Origin: Lenisia limosa
Lineage: Eukaryota; Breviatea
NCBI GenBank assembly: GCA_001655205.1
Contig: LPNZ01011614.1
Span: forward strand, 1-35,265
Length of the DNA: 35,265 bases
Direction of reading: 5' to 3'
Translations under genes and position numbers: made by a program
Notes under the pieces: generated by a model
Seen by the model: the letters and a program-made list of their open reading frames with translations, nothing else
What the model was told of the DNA's origin: nothing
Databases searched by the model: none
In this document: one piece after another, positions 12,298-22,100 of the stretch
Numbering within the stretch: the stretch's first letter is position 1
Layout: the number at the start of each line of letters is the position of its first letter

Positions 12298-12492
12298 GAG
12301 ATTATTAAGCACAGATTAAGTATATATTTCACCTTATTTATGAGGTTCTATTGGAACAGTGCAGGAAAACGTAATAATGAGTACTTGCCGTGGACCAACC
12401 TTCTTTTGCAGTAATTTTAGTCTATAAACTTACTCGTGACAAATTTGAGCGATAACTACCAAAAATCTCCACTCCCCAGCGTTTTCTTTGGA

Positions 12493-15400
12493 ATGATAAT
12501 TACTCCGCTCTTCTTCCTGGTGACGCTTGTCTATTGGGCCACTCCATTACAAGGGTATTCCAGGGTTTCGGGGATAATGAGTGATGTAGTAATGTTGTAG
12601 ATCTTATTCAATGAATCCTCCCATCATATTCATACATTCCTTGTCCTTGTTGCTGTCATTTCCCTTACCTTCGGCCGAAATATCGGCTCACCCCGATCAA
12701 AGTCACTCACTTGAATCCTTGTTAAACATTTAGCAATGCTGAGTGCTGTGTCGAATCGCCGTCAATGGTTGGGCTTCTTTTGGAGTGACATTTGAGGATG
12801 GACAGACATATGTATGGTGGTATTTCACGGAGGGGTATTTGGCTCGTTCTCATAATAACACTCTAATTTTAAGGAAATAAAATCAAAAAAAAAAAAAAAA
12901 AAATATNNNNNNNNNNNNNNNNNNNNNNNNNNNNNNNNNNNNNNNNNNNNNNNNNNNNNNNNNNNNNNNNNNNNNNNNNNNNNNNNNNNNNGATGGTATA
13001 GACGGCTTCGGCCAGACACTACCATCTTGATTCCCCTTAATATATGGAGCTTTTGTAATCGGAGGAATCATGTTTCAATTTTCAAAACACTTTTGGAGTT
13101 GCTGTGTTGTTTTATATTAATGATATTTACATTTTTTTAAGAAAACATCGAAACACGCAAACCACCTGGGTACTCTCTCACGCCACAGGTTGGACTGGAC
13201 GCAATTTCGACCTTTAAGCTCACCCCATGCTCCGACTCTTCCCTCATCATCCCCGGGTGCAAGTACCAGATTTGTGGGTACAATACTCCTGGGATTGATC
13301 TCTGTTTTTTATACATGAGATATTATTTTGAAATGGTTGACTACACCTCACTTATGCTTTCTCAATAATGTTTGCTCGTAATGTATGTGAGACTCAAACA
13401 CACAACTTTTTTTGAGGCCTGGTACATTTTGCACTTCAGCTGACTCAATAGGAATTTCTGCAATTTCCCTAAATAACCTGTTTCATCCCAATTTCCTTTT
13501 TCCATTCCCAAGAAGTCCTTACTCTGTAGCGCTGGAGGAGTACCGACAGACGGAAGTGGCCTATAACTTCAATCTCGAAGTGGCTGATAGTGACACGTTC
13601 TCTTCGATCAGTGTGGCGTCACCTTCTTATTCGGCGGGATGGCAAGCGTGGATGAGATGCAATAAAGTCCGTAAGTTGTTGAGGAAATTCCGGCGGTTGC
13701 TCTTGAAATGGAATACTCACTTTGTCCAAAAAGTAACGATTGTTTGTATGTGTTTGATATTCCGTGTATGGTCACCCTCAGTCCTTCCAACATATCTTTG
13801 ATGCTGGTTTATTGACACTATTGTCACCCGACAGTCCCCCGTGGCCAGTCTCAGCGCGGGCGTTCTGACGGGTGCAAATCTCAATGAAAACGTTGACGGA
13901 ATTCTGGAAGTTTCTCTCAAGCAAGGTGACGTCAGCATTTCTCTTGAGTATGCCACTCTAATAATTGGTCTTGGGCTTTGTACGGTAATTAGTCTGTAAC
14001 TCTGGTGCGGTTAGTGATATTACCATCACTCGACATTATCTGGTACTGTCCGATCATTAAATGTGTCAGCATTTTTTATCATTATCAAAATTTCAATTAT
14101 CGATAATATTTGGCTTTATCGAGAATTCATTCAAACATCAATTACATGGCACATCAAGAGCCAGCATGACTTATTCAGACTTTCGGTAAGCAAATGCGCA
14201 TCGACATGTGAGACCTGCTCTGACGACTCCTGCATCCAGTGTAAAAGCCCGAATTATTTTTCATGTAAGACATGTCTCCCCTGCAGCGCCCAGAAGAGAT
14301 CGCAAGGATTTTTGCTCAACGTCTGCGGCCCGTGTCTCAGAAATTTCTACCATCTCAACGCCAACTCCCTTTGTACTGGTTGGGGGGGGGGGGCTAAATA
14401 CACTCTCTTCAGTCAAAGCATGCAAGAACAGTGGGTGAAAAACAAAGTTGCTTTTCTGCATTTACCCCCCCCCCTCCCCAGCCTTCACAACATGCACTGC
14501 TAGCAACCAGCCTTCACCACATGCACTGCTAGCAACCAGCCTTCACAACATGCACTACTAGCAACCAGCCTTCACAACATGCACTGCTTGCAACCAGTAC
14601 ACGGCAACCGCAGGATCCGCAACCTCCGACGCCATTTGTGGCTCGTGCGCCACTCAGAAGAGATCCAGCAAGGCCGGTGACAACTGCGACACGTGTCTGG
14701 CAGGATACTACTGGCCGGGAGACGGCGGCGTAAGCGCCACTTCAAAATGCTCGCGTGAGTGTGGGGGTTGTATCTAGGGCTTCCCTGCGGTCCGAAAAAG
14801 ACCGGTAGAGTATCGATATTTATCGAGGGTTTATCGAGAAATTTATTTTTGGGACCGTTGGAGAGTCAGCTGTGCCAATGCTTCTCCACATTAGCAATAT
14901 GCTCTCAGTGTATCATCCTGGGTCTGCAAAATCGTTGCTTGCTTTTGTTCCTTGCAGTCACCCCCCCCCCCCCNNNNNNNNNNNNNNNNNNNNNNNNNNN
15001 NNNNNNNNNNNNNNNNNNNNNNNNNNNNNNNNNNNNNNNNNNNNNNNNNNNNNNNNNNNNNNNNNNNNNNNNNNNNNNNNNNGTCTTTTTCAACTTGCTT
15101 CTCCCCAGATGTGACTTTCAAACAATCCATTTTCAAATAAGCAATATTGGGGTTTTAAAAATTTGGTGACAGCTGCGGGAAAGTTAACCTAACCATAGCT
15201 CATTTTGACCATTCAGCGCATCGCACGTGTCAAACGCTCGAGTACCCCCTGACTGCAAACCCCCACGCAAGACGTGGCCTGCGCACTGTGCAGCGCAATC
15301 AATAGGAAAGGCCACTCGATAAACTGTGGTACGTGCCTTCCGAACTACTTTCACACAACGACGGGAGCAAATGTCGGTGTCGCGGACGTCTGCATAGGTG

Positions 15401-16680
15401 GGACGGCTACACTGACTGGATTTTGCAACCTTGTGTTTGCCAACGATATGAACCGACTGCATAAATGATACCACATCATATTATTAACCATTAAACCATC
15501 AAACATCGGTGAATATTTTGAATCACATAAATGGCAAACTAACAGCCAGCGGCAAAAACATGTCCAAGCGACCCCAAGTACCTTGCTGAAAATTGCACTT
15601 TTACCACGGATGCGGTGTCCAAGCAATGTGGCGAGTTAAATCGAAAGAGCGCTGACGGCCCCACCTGCGGCGTCTGTGTGTCTAACTTCTACAATCTGTC
15701 TCCGTGTGTAATAGTGGGCGGTTGGGGGAGCGTGACAAGTGTGTAAACTGGGCATACTCTGTGGGTATTACTCTCAGGTCTATTTTGAAACTCTCAGTTT
15801 TGTAATTGTACTGTTTGATATCTATTCAGCATCCCTTTTCACCGTTGTTACATTTTAACATCCATCTTTTGTTAATACGTACATATATATGATATGATAT
15901 ACTTTTTCTATGGAGCTACATGTCTATCATATTGTCTTTTATTCCATCGAGAACCACAATTGGATCCTCATTTACTCAGTGTGCGAGGTTTGCACATTCA
16001 GTGCCAAACCTTGTGGCACATGCTTTGGTAAGTCTGGCTTATTAACTGTAATGGATACAACACGTCTCCTGTTATTGTGACTTGCAGATTGCACGCCTTT
16101 CGACCCAAAAACTCGGTGTAGTGGTGAGCAAGTTGACTACTACAAGTTGGGGAAGAAGTCCGGGAGTTGGGGAGTCCGGACTGAAACTGTTGGTTGTATT
16201 CAATTCCAAGTATCGTTGAGTATGGTGCACTTCATATGATAGTGGAAATCTGAACATCTCAGAATTTTTCCTGAGTATCGGAAGGTCAAAATTGACCACG
16301 TCTGTTGAAATACTTATTATTTGTCAACTCTGTGCACACAACTTTTTTCTTGCCTCCCAGCATACGTTATTCATTATTCTAACGGATAAATCAACTTGTT
16401 TTTTTTTTTAACCTAGCCTTATTCTAATTGTTAAATTTTGCGAATTGTTGCTTATTTGTTCAGAGAGGGTATCACCACAGACGCCTGTGTGGCCTTCTGT
16501 CAAGGTTTATTACCTCCTTCAGATTGTGTCAATCTCACGAAATCTGGGGGGTGGGGGTCAAACGGCTGGGGCAAGACTCGTTCTAATTTTCTAGGATCCG
16601 ATAAATGCGCATGTTATATGACCTACAGTACTGTGAGCAGTTCAACCACAATGGCTAGTACATGTAACAACTCAAGATGA
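12493..16680 (+). CDS. Secreted cysteine-rich (CxxC, VSP/furin-like repeat) protein
   Basis: The proposed ATG at 12493 opens a hydrophobic signal peptide (MIITPLFFLVTLVYW). Later exons: 13189-13277, 13513 to about 13670, about 13835-13950, 14179-14378, 14569-14754, 15272-15397, 15550-15707, about 15983-16029, 16088-16122 and a terminal exon near 16466-16680. From 14.2 kb the protein is dominated by paired cysteines (CETC, CIQC, CKTC, CGPC, CTAC, CGSC, CDTC, CALC, CGTC, CGVC), spaced as in furin-like/growth-factor-receptor repeats and Giardia variant-specific surface proteins. No transmembrane helix or CRGKA-type tail is seen in the final exon, so a secreted or matrix protein is as likely as a surface antigen. 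Splice phases close at 14378/14569, 14754/15272 and 15397/15550. The link from the signal-peptide exon to 13189 is out of phase, so an exon is missing, perhaps in the gap at 12907-12991; the 13670 junction is also unresolved. Confidence 0.65.
12555..13188 (+). other. Non-coding stretch with gap in the cysteine-rich gene
   Basis: This follows the signal-peptide exon. It holds a 19-nt A run before an N gap (12907-12991), a dispersed repeat, and AT-rich intron-like sequence. A missing exon is expected here, because the flanking exons do not join in phase. Confidence 0.5.
12992..13039 (+). repeat. Dispersed 47-bp repeat (GACGGCTTCGG), copy 2
   Basis: GATGGTATAGACGGCTTCGG, CCAGACACT and a GATTCCCC end parallel the copy at 6653-6702. 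It begins right at the end of an N gap, so its left limit is unknown. Confidence 0.55.
14482..14597 (+). repeat. 29-bp x4 tandem repeat duplicating an exon start and its acceptor
   Basis: Four units (14482, 14511, 14540, 14569) each begin CCTTCACAACATGCACTGCT or a close variant and are each preceded by AG. Only the last (exon from 14569) keeps the cysteine-rich frame open. Use of the first acceptor reaches a TAG in the third unit. Confidence 0.85.
14776..14866 (+). mobile_element. ~90-bp TIR element, copy 6
   Basis: It reads AGGGCTTCCCTGCGGTCCGA, AAGACCGG, TATCGATATTTATCGAGG, TTTATCGAGAAA, and ends GGGACCGTTGGAGAG. It begins about 22 bp after the donor at 14755 in the cysteine-rich gene. Confidence 0.85.
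16319..16366 (+). repeat. Dispersed repeat (GTGCACACA family), copy 1
   Basis: It carries CAACTCTGTGCACACAACTT and then CCTCCCAGCAT. The same order occurs at 22775-22825 and, in part, at 17534-17575. It lies in an intron of the cysteine-rich gene. Confidence 0.65.
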
Positions 16681-16865
16681 GGGCGATAGTGTGTATCAGT
16701 TTTTTTATTAGTGTGAGGGATGTGGGGCACTGTGTATGCTATTATTGCTATCGTCTGTATATTATGGTGTTGATGCTGTTGCTGCCAAAGCATTTGTGGA
16801 TTCCAGCATTGGTGGAATATTCAAGATTGTATGGGGACTTCAATATATTACCGAATTGTGCCTTT

Positions 16866-16970
16866 ACTTTTCGTTTCTAAACGACTGATTTGCGATAATC
16901 CTGAAAAGAACGTTGGATTATGTGTCTAAACAACTGATTTGCAATTATCCTGAAAGGAACGTTGGATTAG
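16866..16970 (+). repeat. Direct repeat between convergent genes
   Basis: Two copies of about 45 bp share ACTGATTTGC and then CTGAAAAGAACGTTGGATTA (second copy AAGGAACG). They lie in the gap between the two convergent stops (16680 and 17025). The rest of this interval shows no gene. Confidence 0.75.
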
Positions 16971-17024
16971 AAAGATACATAAGAAAAAAAACTAGACCTT
17001 CACACGAGGCAACAATTAGATAAT

Positions 17025-18914
17025 TCACACAAGGCTGTCAATAAAGCTCTCTAACGACTGATTGATTGATGATGACATAATACCACCCATTGGGGTCATG
17101 TGGTCTACAAAGTCATATTCAACTGCAAACGCTGGAAGATGAGAAATGGTATCAATAGAATCACCCCATTCTCCGTGGTGTTCAAACATCATGCAACTGG
17201 GCTATTATCTTCGACTCTTTAGTTACCCCCCCCCCCTCACCCAAAAACAGCTCCTTGAGCGCCGGGCTTTGAGCCAGGTCAGCGGCTGTATTGCCTCGAG
17301 AGTCCTGTATAGACGTGTCCACCCCATGTTGAAGTAGTAATCTGGCACGGGTGAGTGCCGAAGTGAAGTTCATTGTAAGTTAGCTCAAAAACCAGATAAC
17401 CCCAACCGAACATAGCAGAAACGATGTATATATAGCTATATATATATCAATGAGAAATAAAAAACAAGGTNNNNNNNNNNNNNNNNNNNNNNNNNNNNNN
17501 NNNNNNNNNNNNNNNNNNNNNNNNNNNNNCCAATCATTTGCCTTACAACTCTGTGCACACAGCGTTCTGCGTGCATGAATAAGGACAATAGCCCCTTCAT
17601 AATAACCCAGGTAGGCCCTCCTAAATCCGTCTTATGCCACAGATTCAGGAGGTGCCAGAGAGTTAGAATTGCAGACATCAAAGGCTATAATATTATCGTA
17701 AATATTGACAATGTCCTCAAAGGAGAACATATTATAAGTGGCTCAATAGTAGGACCATCACCACCCCCGTACCGACACACCCCCACGTGCCCCTTGGCCG
17801 CTGCTGCCATGAGGGGACTTCGGCCGAAGCGGTCAATTGCGTTCTCCAGTGAGCCCTAAGGAATAAGAAGATGGATGGCTGTAGAAGTGAGAAAAGTAGC
17901 CCCAAACTGAAAAGGTTTAGAGAAGTAATGGCTAGAACAAAATTGGTCCAAAGATTAGTCCAACTTTGTGGAATAGGCATGAGGGGCTTGCCCCAACATG
18001 AAATACCGCCGCTCTCCACACGGTTAGAAAGTTCAGAGATAAAGTTTCAACAAGAACCAGATACAACAACGGGTTCAGAGTTAAAAGCGTCCACCAAAAA
18101 CACCAAGTAGAAGCCCTCCATTAACATGTTATCTCCATCACCAACCAGATCCAGTAGAATGTTGACCATATCGGTGTTGCCAATCTCGGAGGCAGAATGC
18201 AGGGAGGTCCGGTTCAAATTGTCGACACGGTTCAACACCTATGTGGGGGGGGGGGNNNNNNNNNNNNNNNNNNNNNNNNNNNNNNNNNNNNNNNNNNNNN
18301 NNNNNNNNNNNNNNNNNNNNNNNNNNNNNNNNCAGTTGCTTCTGCAGCACCGCATTCCATCACATATTGATGAAATGGCACCTGGTAAGAGGGTATGAAA
18401 CAAACACTAAATAATAACAATGGGCCGCTGCAATAACACATTGTGGTATACTGTGGGATACCTCAGAAGGGATGTCACCGATGATGGAAGATAGGCCATC
18501 TATTACACCGCGCAGAACAGATGGGCCGTGTCTACACAGTAAAATGGCATGACGTTACAATGCGGCTCATACCCGGACATGATGGCATCCTGTAGTGGAG
18601 ACATCTCGAAAGACCGGTCCAAAAACGCTGCTTTTGGGAAGGCTGCAAGGGAGTTCTTAATTTGCCGCACACTGCCTGAAGCCAGTGCTGACTCGTAGCA
18701 GAGAACTAAATGACGTCAATAACATTGAACTGCGATATCACAAACAACGATTCAACCCCCCCCCCCCCNNNNNNNNNNNNNNNNNNNNNNNNNNNNNNNN
18801 NNNNNNNNNNNNNNNNNNNNNNNNNNNNNNNNNNNNNNNNNNNNNNNNNNNNNNNNNNNNNNNNNNNNNNNNNNNNNNNNNNNNNNNNNNNNNAGACTGC
18901 TTCTGAAGCTGCGA
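17025..18914 (-). CDS. Ankyrin-repeat protein (5' end unresolved)
   Basis: Minus-strand exons in order: 18914 to a gap, 18705-18573, 18531-18462, 18381 to a gap, 18238-18146, 17855-17773, 17341-17241 and 17131-17025 (stop TGA). Phases close across the last four exons. Together they encode consecutive ankyrin units; clearest are NRTSLHSASEIGNTDMVNIL, RFGRSPLMAAAAKGHVGVCR joined to LLLQHGVD, and DSRGNTAADLA. Each shows the family pattern of a G-x-(S/T)-(P/S)-L-(H/M)-x-A helix pair followed by a LL-hairpin. The C terminus past the repeats (DFVDHMTPMGGI, then SLESFIDSLV) is not recognised. Ankyrin repeats mediate protein binding, so no specific role can be given. The start codon was not found: it may lie in a gap at 18769-18893, or this could be the 3' part of the larger minus-strand gene upstream. 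It is tail-to-tail with the cysteine-rich gene. Confidence 0.75.
17447..17575 (+). repeat. Dispersed repeat (GTGCACACA family), copy 2, interrupted by gap
   Basis: CAATGAGAAATA at the left and CATTTGCCTTACAACTCTGT plus GCACACA at the right flank 59 N. The intact copy at 22678-22825 has both ends at similar spacing. It lies in the ankyrin-gene intron 17342-17772. Confidence 0.7.
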
Positions 18915-18930
18915 CTGTGAGAAAGCACTA

Positions 18931-19023
18931 GAGTTTTACTCTGGTCTGAAAAAGACCGATAAAAAATCGACAGATTTCGAAGACTTATCGAGAAATTCCG
19001 TCTTTTTTGAACCGAAGCGAAGC
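18931..19023 (+). mobile_element. ~90-bp TIR element, copy 7
   Basis: It has AAAAAGACCGATAAAAAATC, TTATCGAGAAATTCCGTC, and a right end TTTTGAACCGAAGCGAAGCC. The left end is degenerate. It lies immediately upstream (on the minus strand) of the first visible exon of the ankyrin gene, in an intron or 5' flank. Confidence 0.8.
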
Positions 19024-19124
19024 CATAGAAAGGACTATGCGCTTCGATTATCAGGCATGTAGTATCAGATACATTTCAATGGACTACACGTAAAAAAACT
19101 GAGAATTATCAATACTGTGAGGCT

Positions 19125-22100
19125 TCAATGAATCTTTGAAAGCCCGTAACACAATTGGTCAAAGGTTGTCCCAAGGTGAGAGAACATGGAAGGCAATGAT
19201 GAAAGGTTCTGTCTGACAAAAGCCCTTTGTTTTGTTTGATGATGATATCTAACACCCCACCCCGCGATATCAAAGAATCCCACCCCACCCCGCGCCCCCC
19301 CCCACAACAANNNNNNNNNNNNNNNNNNNNNNNNNNNNNNNNNNNNNNNNNNNNNNNNNNNNNNNNNNNNNNNNNNNNNNNNNNNNNNNGTGGCCTTTTG
19401 CGTAACCGGAAGCCGTCGGGTCGGAAGGTCGTTCCGATCTGTCGGAAGCGCGGGGCTCTGTTCCGATGCCGACCACGGGACGGCGTTACTGAGTTTGTGC
19501 GTGTTGAGCCCGGGCTGGGGCTTCTCAATTTCGTTGCGTGGAGTATGGCGTGGCCGTTCATGCAGCTGCCCGGCCGATTTAACGTTCCTTCGCGACACCA
19601 GCTGGGGGCGGAACATGGACTTGGGCCCGGCAGATTTGGTCCGAACTGAACCTTCCGATGCTTCCGACACTGCTAATTTGGGTCCAGTGGACATCTGTCT
19701 GTTCCGAGCAGCACTCACAGGGCGGGAAAACGGCTTCTTTTCTGACAAGTCAGGATGAAGAGTTTCTATTACTCAGCCCACCATCATGAACCCATACCAC
19801 CCACCTTCACGGTTGTAGCGATCGGAGAGAAGGGGTTCGGATTGGGATGCGCCACTTTGCAGAGACGCCAAATGCAGTTCGGGGGGCTTCAAGGTGGGCA
19901 CGTCTATATCATGATTAGAGCTTTGAAGAACAATTTATTGAGTATTATCGAGAAATACCTTCTGGGCAGAAAATGCATAGCAAAAAGTTATATTTCTGGG
20001 CAGAAAATGCATAGCAAAACAGTTATATTTGTGCGACAAGTCATGACATGCAAGGCCGGTATGAAGCCACTCAAACCGGAGGAATTATTGGGGCAGCTCG
20101 GAGGTTCAGGCGGGCCTATCGATGACTGAAGCCATGTAGGCACGGCGGCGGAACAAGGCTCCGATGCCTGCGGTTGTGTGGACAGCCATGAAGGGAGTTC
20201 CTGGGGAATGGGCTTGTCGCTACCCCCATATTCTTCGTCATTAATCAAAGCGTCATCTTCTTGCCTGATCTCTTCCTTTTCGAGTTCGTCCATGTCAACC
20301 TTGATTTCTTCGCTTTCCTCTACTTCCTTCTCTTCCTCCTCGTATTCATCTGACACCTCAGACCCCTCGTAATAGTCCTCGTCCTCGCCATAGTACTCCG
20401 CCGTTTCGGACGCGGTTGCTTCGGCATCCATAACGTCGTCACTGCGGTATCATATCAAAAGCAATGGTGATATGTGTACGCTCTTTCTTAAAATACTCAG
20501 CAATGGTGATACGTGTACGCTCTTATGTGGTATTTCTTAAAATACCCCACCATACTCATCCCTCCAACTACCTGGTGAGCGGGCGGACTTCAATTTGCTC
20601 CATATTGAAAATGACCCTTAAATGATTAGTTATACTTAACCACTAAAAATGCAGAAATATAATAATAATCCAACCTCGGGAGTCACTTCACATTCGCTTA
20701 CTTTGAAGTTTTCCGTTCGCGTTCAGCTTGAGACTCAGAATTGGACGGACCAAACACTGCGTTCGACGCCTGAGGATAATGGTCAATTTAGAAGGGATAA
20801 ATGAGCATGGTAAGGGTCACGATGGGTGACTAGGGCTAGCCTATGGCCACAAAAGTTACTAGCTTTCAGGAATATTGCTACTTTTCAGTCATCCTACGAG
20901 GCAATGATACGACCAAATTGAGAAGGTATTGAACAGAGTACAATATCGATAATTCAAGAGATGGTATCAGAAAATTCATCCACTGAAGAGCAACATACCT
21001 TCACTGGCGATGGCTCCGGCTCGGCCGGTATCTTTGGCCTGGGTGTGACGTAAACATCCTCCATCGCCTCGACGGCGGGCTGTTGAGTTAGTTGCGAGAA
21101 TGTTCTCTGATGGTCATCCACAAGACCATCAGAATGCGAATAGTAGCTACTAAATTGTTTTAGCTTTGTCTCGGATAAAGAAAAGAATAGATTCTTGTAA
21201 ATGTATCAGGAACCCACTGGAGACAGTGAAAGAGGCGGACTAAGTTGTTTCGAAGTTGGCTCGGTTACATCTGTCAGAGGCTCAGATTTGAGCGGAATAG
21301 GCTCGGCGGTGTGTGAGAATGCCTCCGATTTCGCTGAAGGCTGGGAGTTGAGGCTTGGAGTTGGATCGGATTCAATGACATCATCTAAATCAGATTGGGA
21401 TTCGGGCTCAATTGTGGAAGGTAGAGTATCATCACCAGATGATTGAGTGGCTGTTTCTGAAGAAGGTGGCATAATGGATGTCGACACTGCTGGTGGCTTT
21501 GTAGATGATGATGAGGATGATCTTGTGGATGATGATGCTAATGGCTGTTGCTGTGCAGCAGGCTGTTTGATGGGTTCTAAAGACATCCTTGTTGAAGCAA
21601 CAGACGAGGATGATAGTGGTCGTCCGGATGATGAAGTTGGTCTATTTGATGACGAAGGCTTTAACGACTCTGACGGTCTTAGTCCAGATGCTGATTGCGG
21701 TCGCCTTGAAGAGGCAGAAAACGGAAGATTGGATGATGAGGATGTGGATGAGGATGATGATGGTGGTCTTTTTGCTGATGCCAAAGGCCTGACACCAGAT
21801 GATGATGACTGGGGTCTTCCAGATGATGATGACTGGGGTGGCTGTGTTGATGGTTGCTTTGTGGATGCTGAAGATGGTGATAAAGGTCTCCCTCCAGAAG
21901 ATGAAGATGGGCAAACTACTGCAACAGATTCGTACGTTCGACTCCTTGAAGCAGACTGAGGCCTCGTAGAGGGAGAAGAATTCCTTATTCCAGAAGAGGA
22001 CAGCGGGCGTGCGTTAGAAGCAGAACATGGGCGTGTTGTGGATGATGATGGACGATTAGATGATGCTGAGGATGGTCTTGTTGATGATGATGCTGATGGC

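Noticed and set aside
17039-17044. AATAAA as polyadenylation signal of the cysteine-rich gene
   Set aside because: It falls inside the last coding exon of the convergent ankyrin gene, and poly(A) signals of this organism are unknown.
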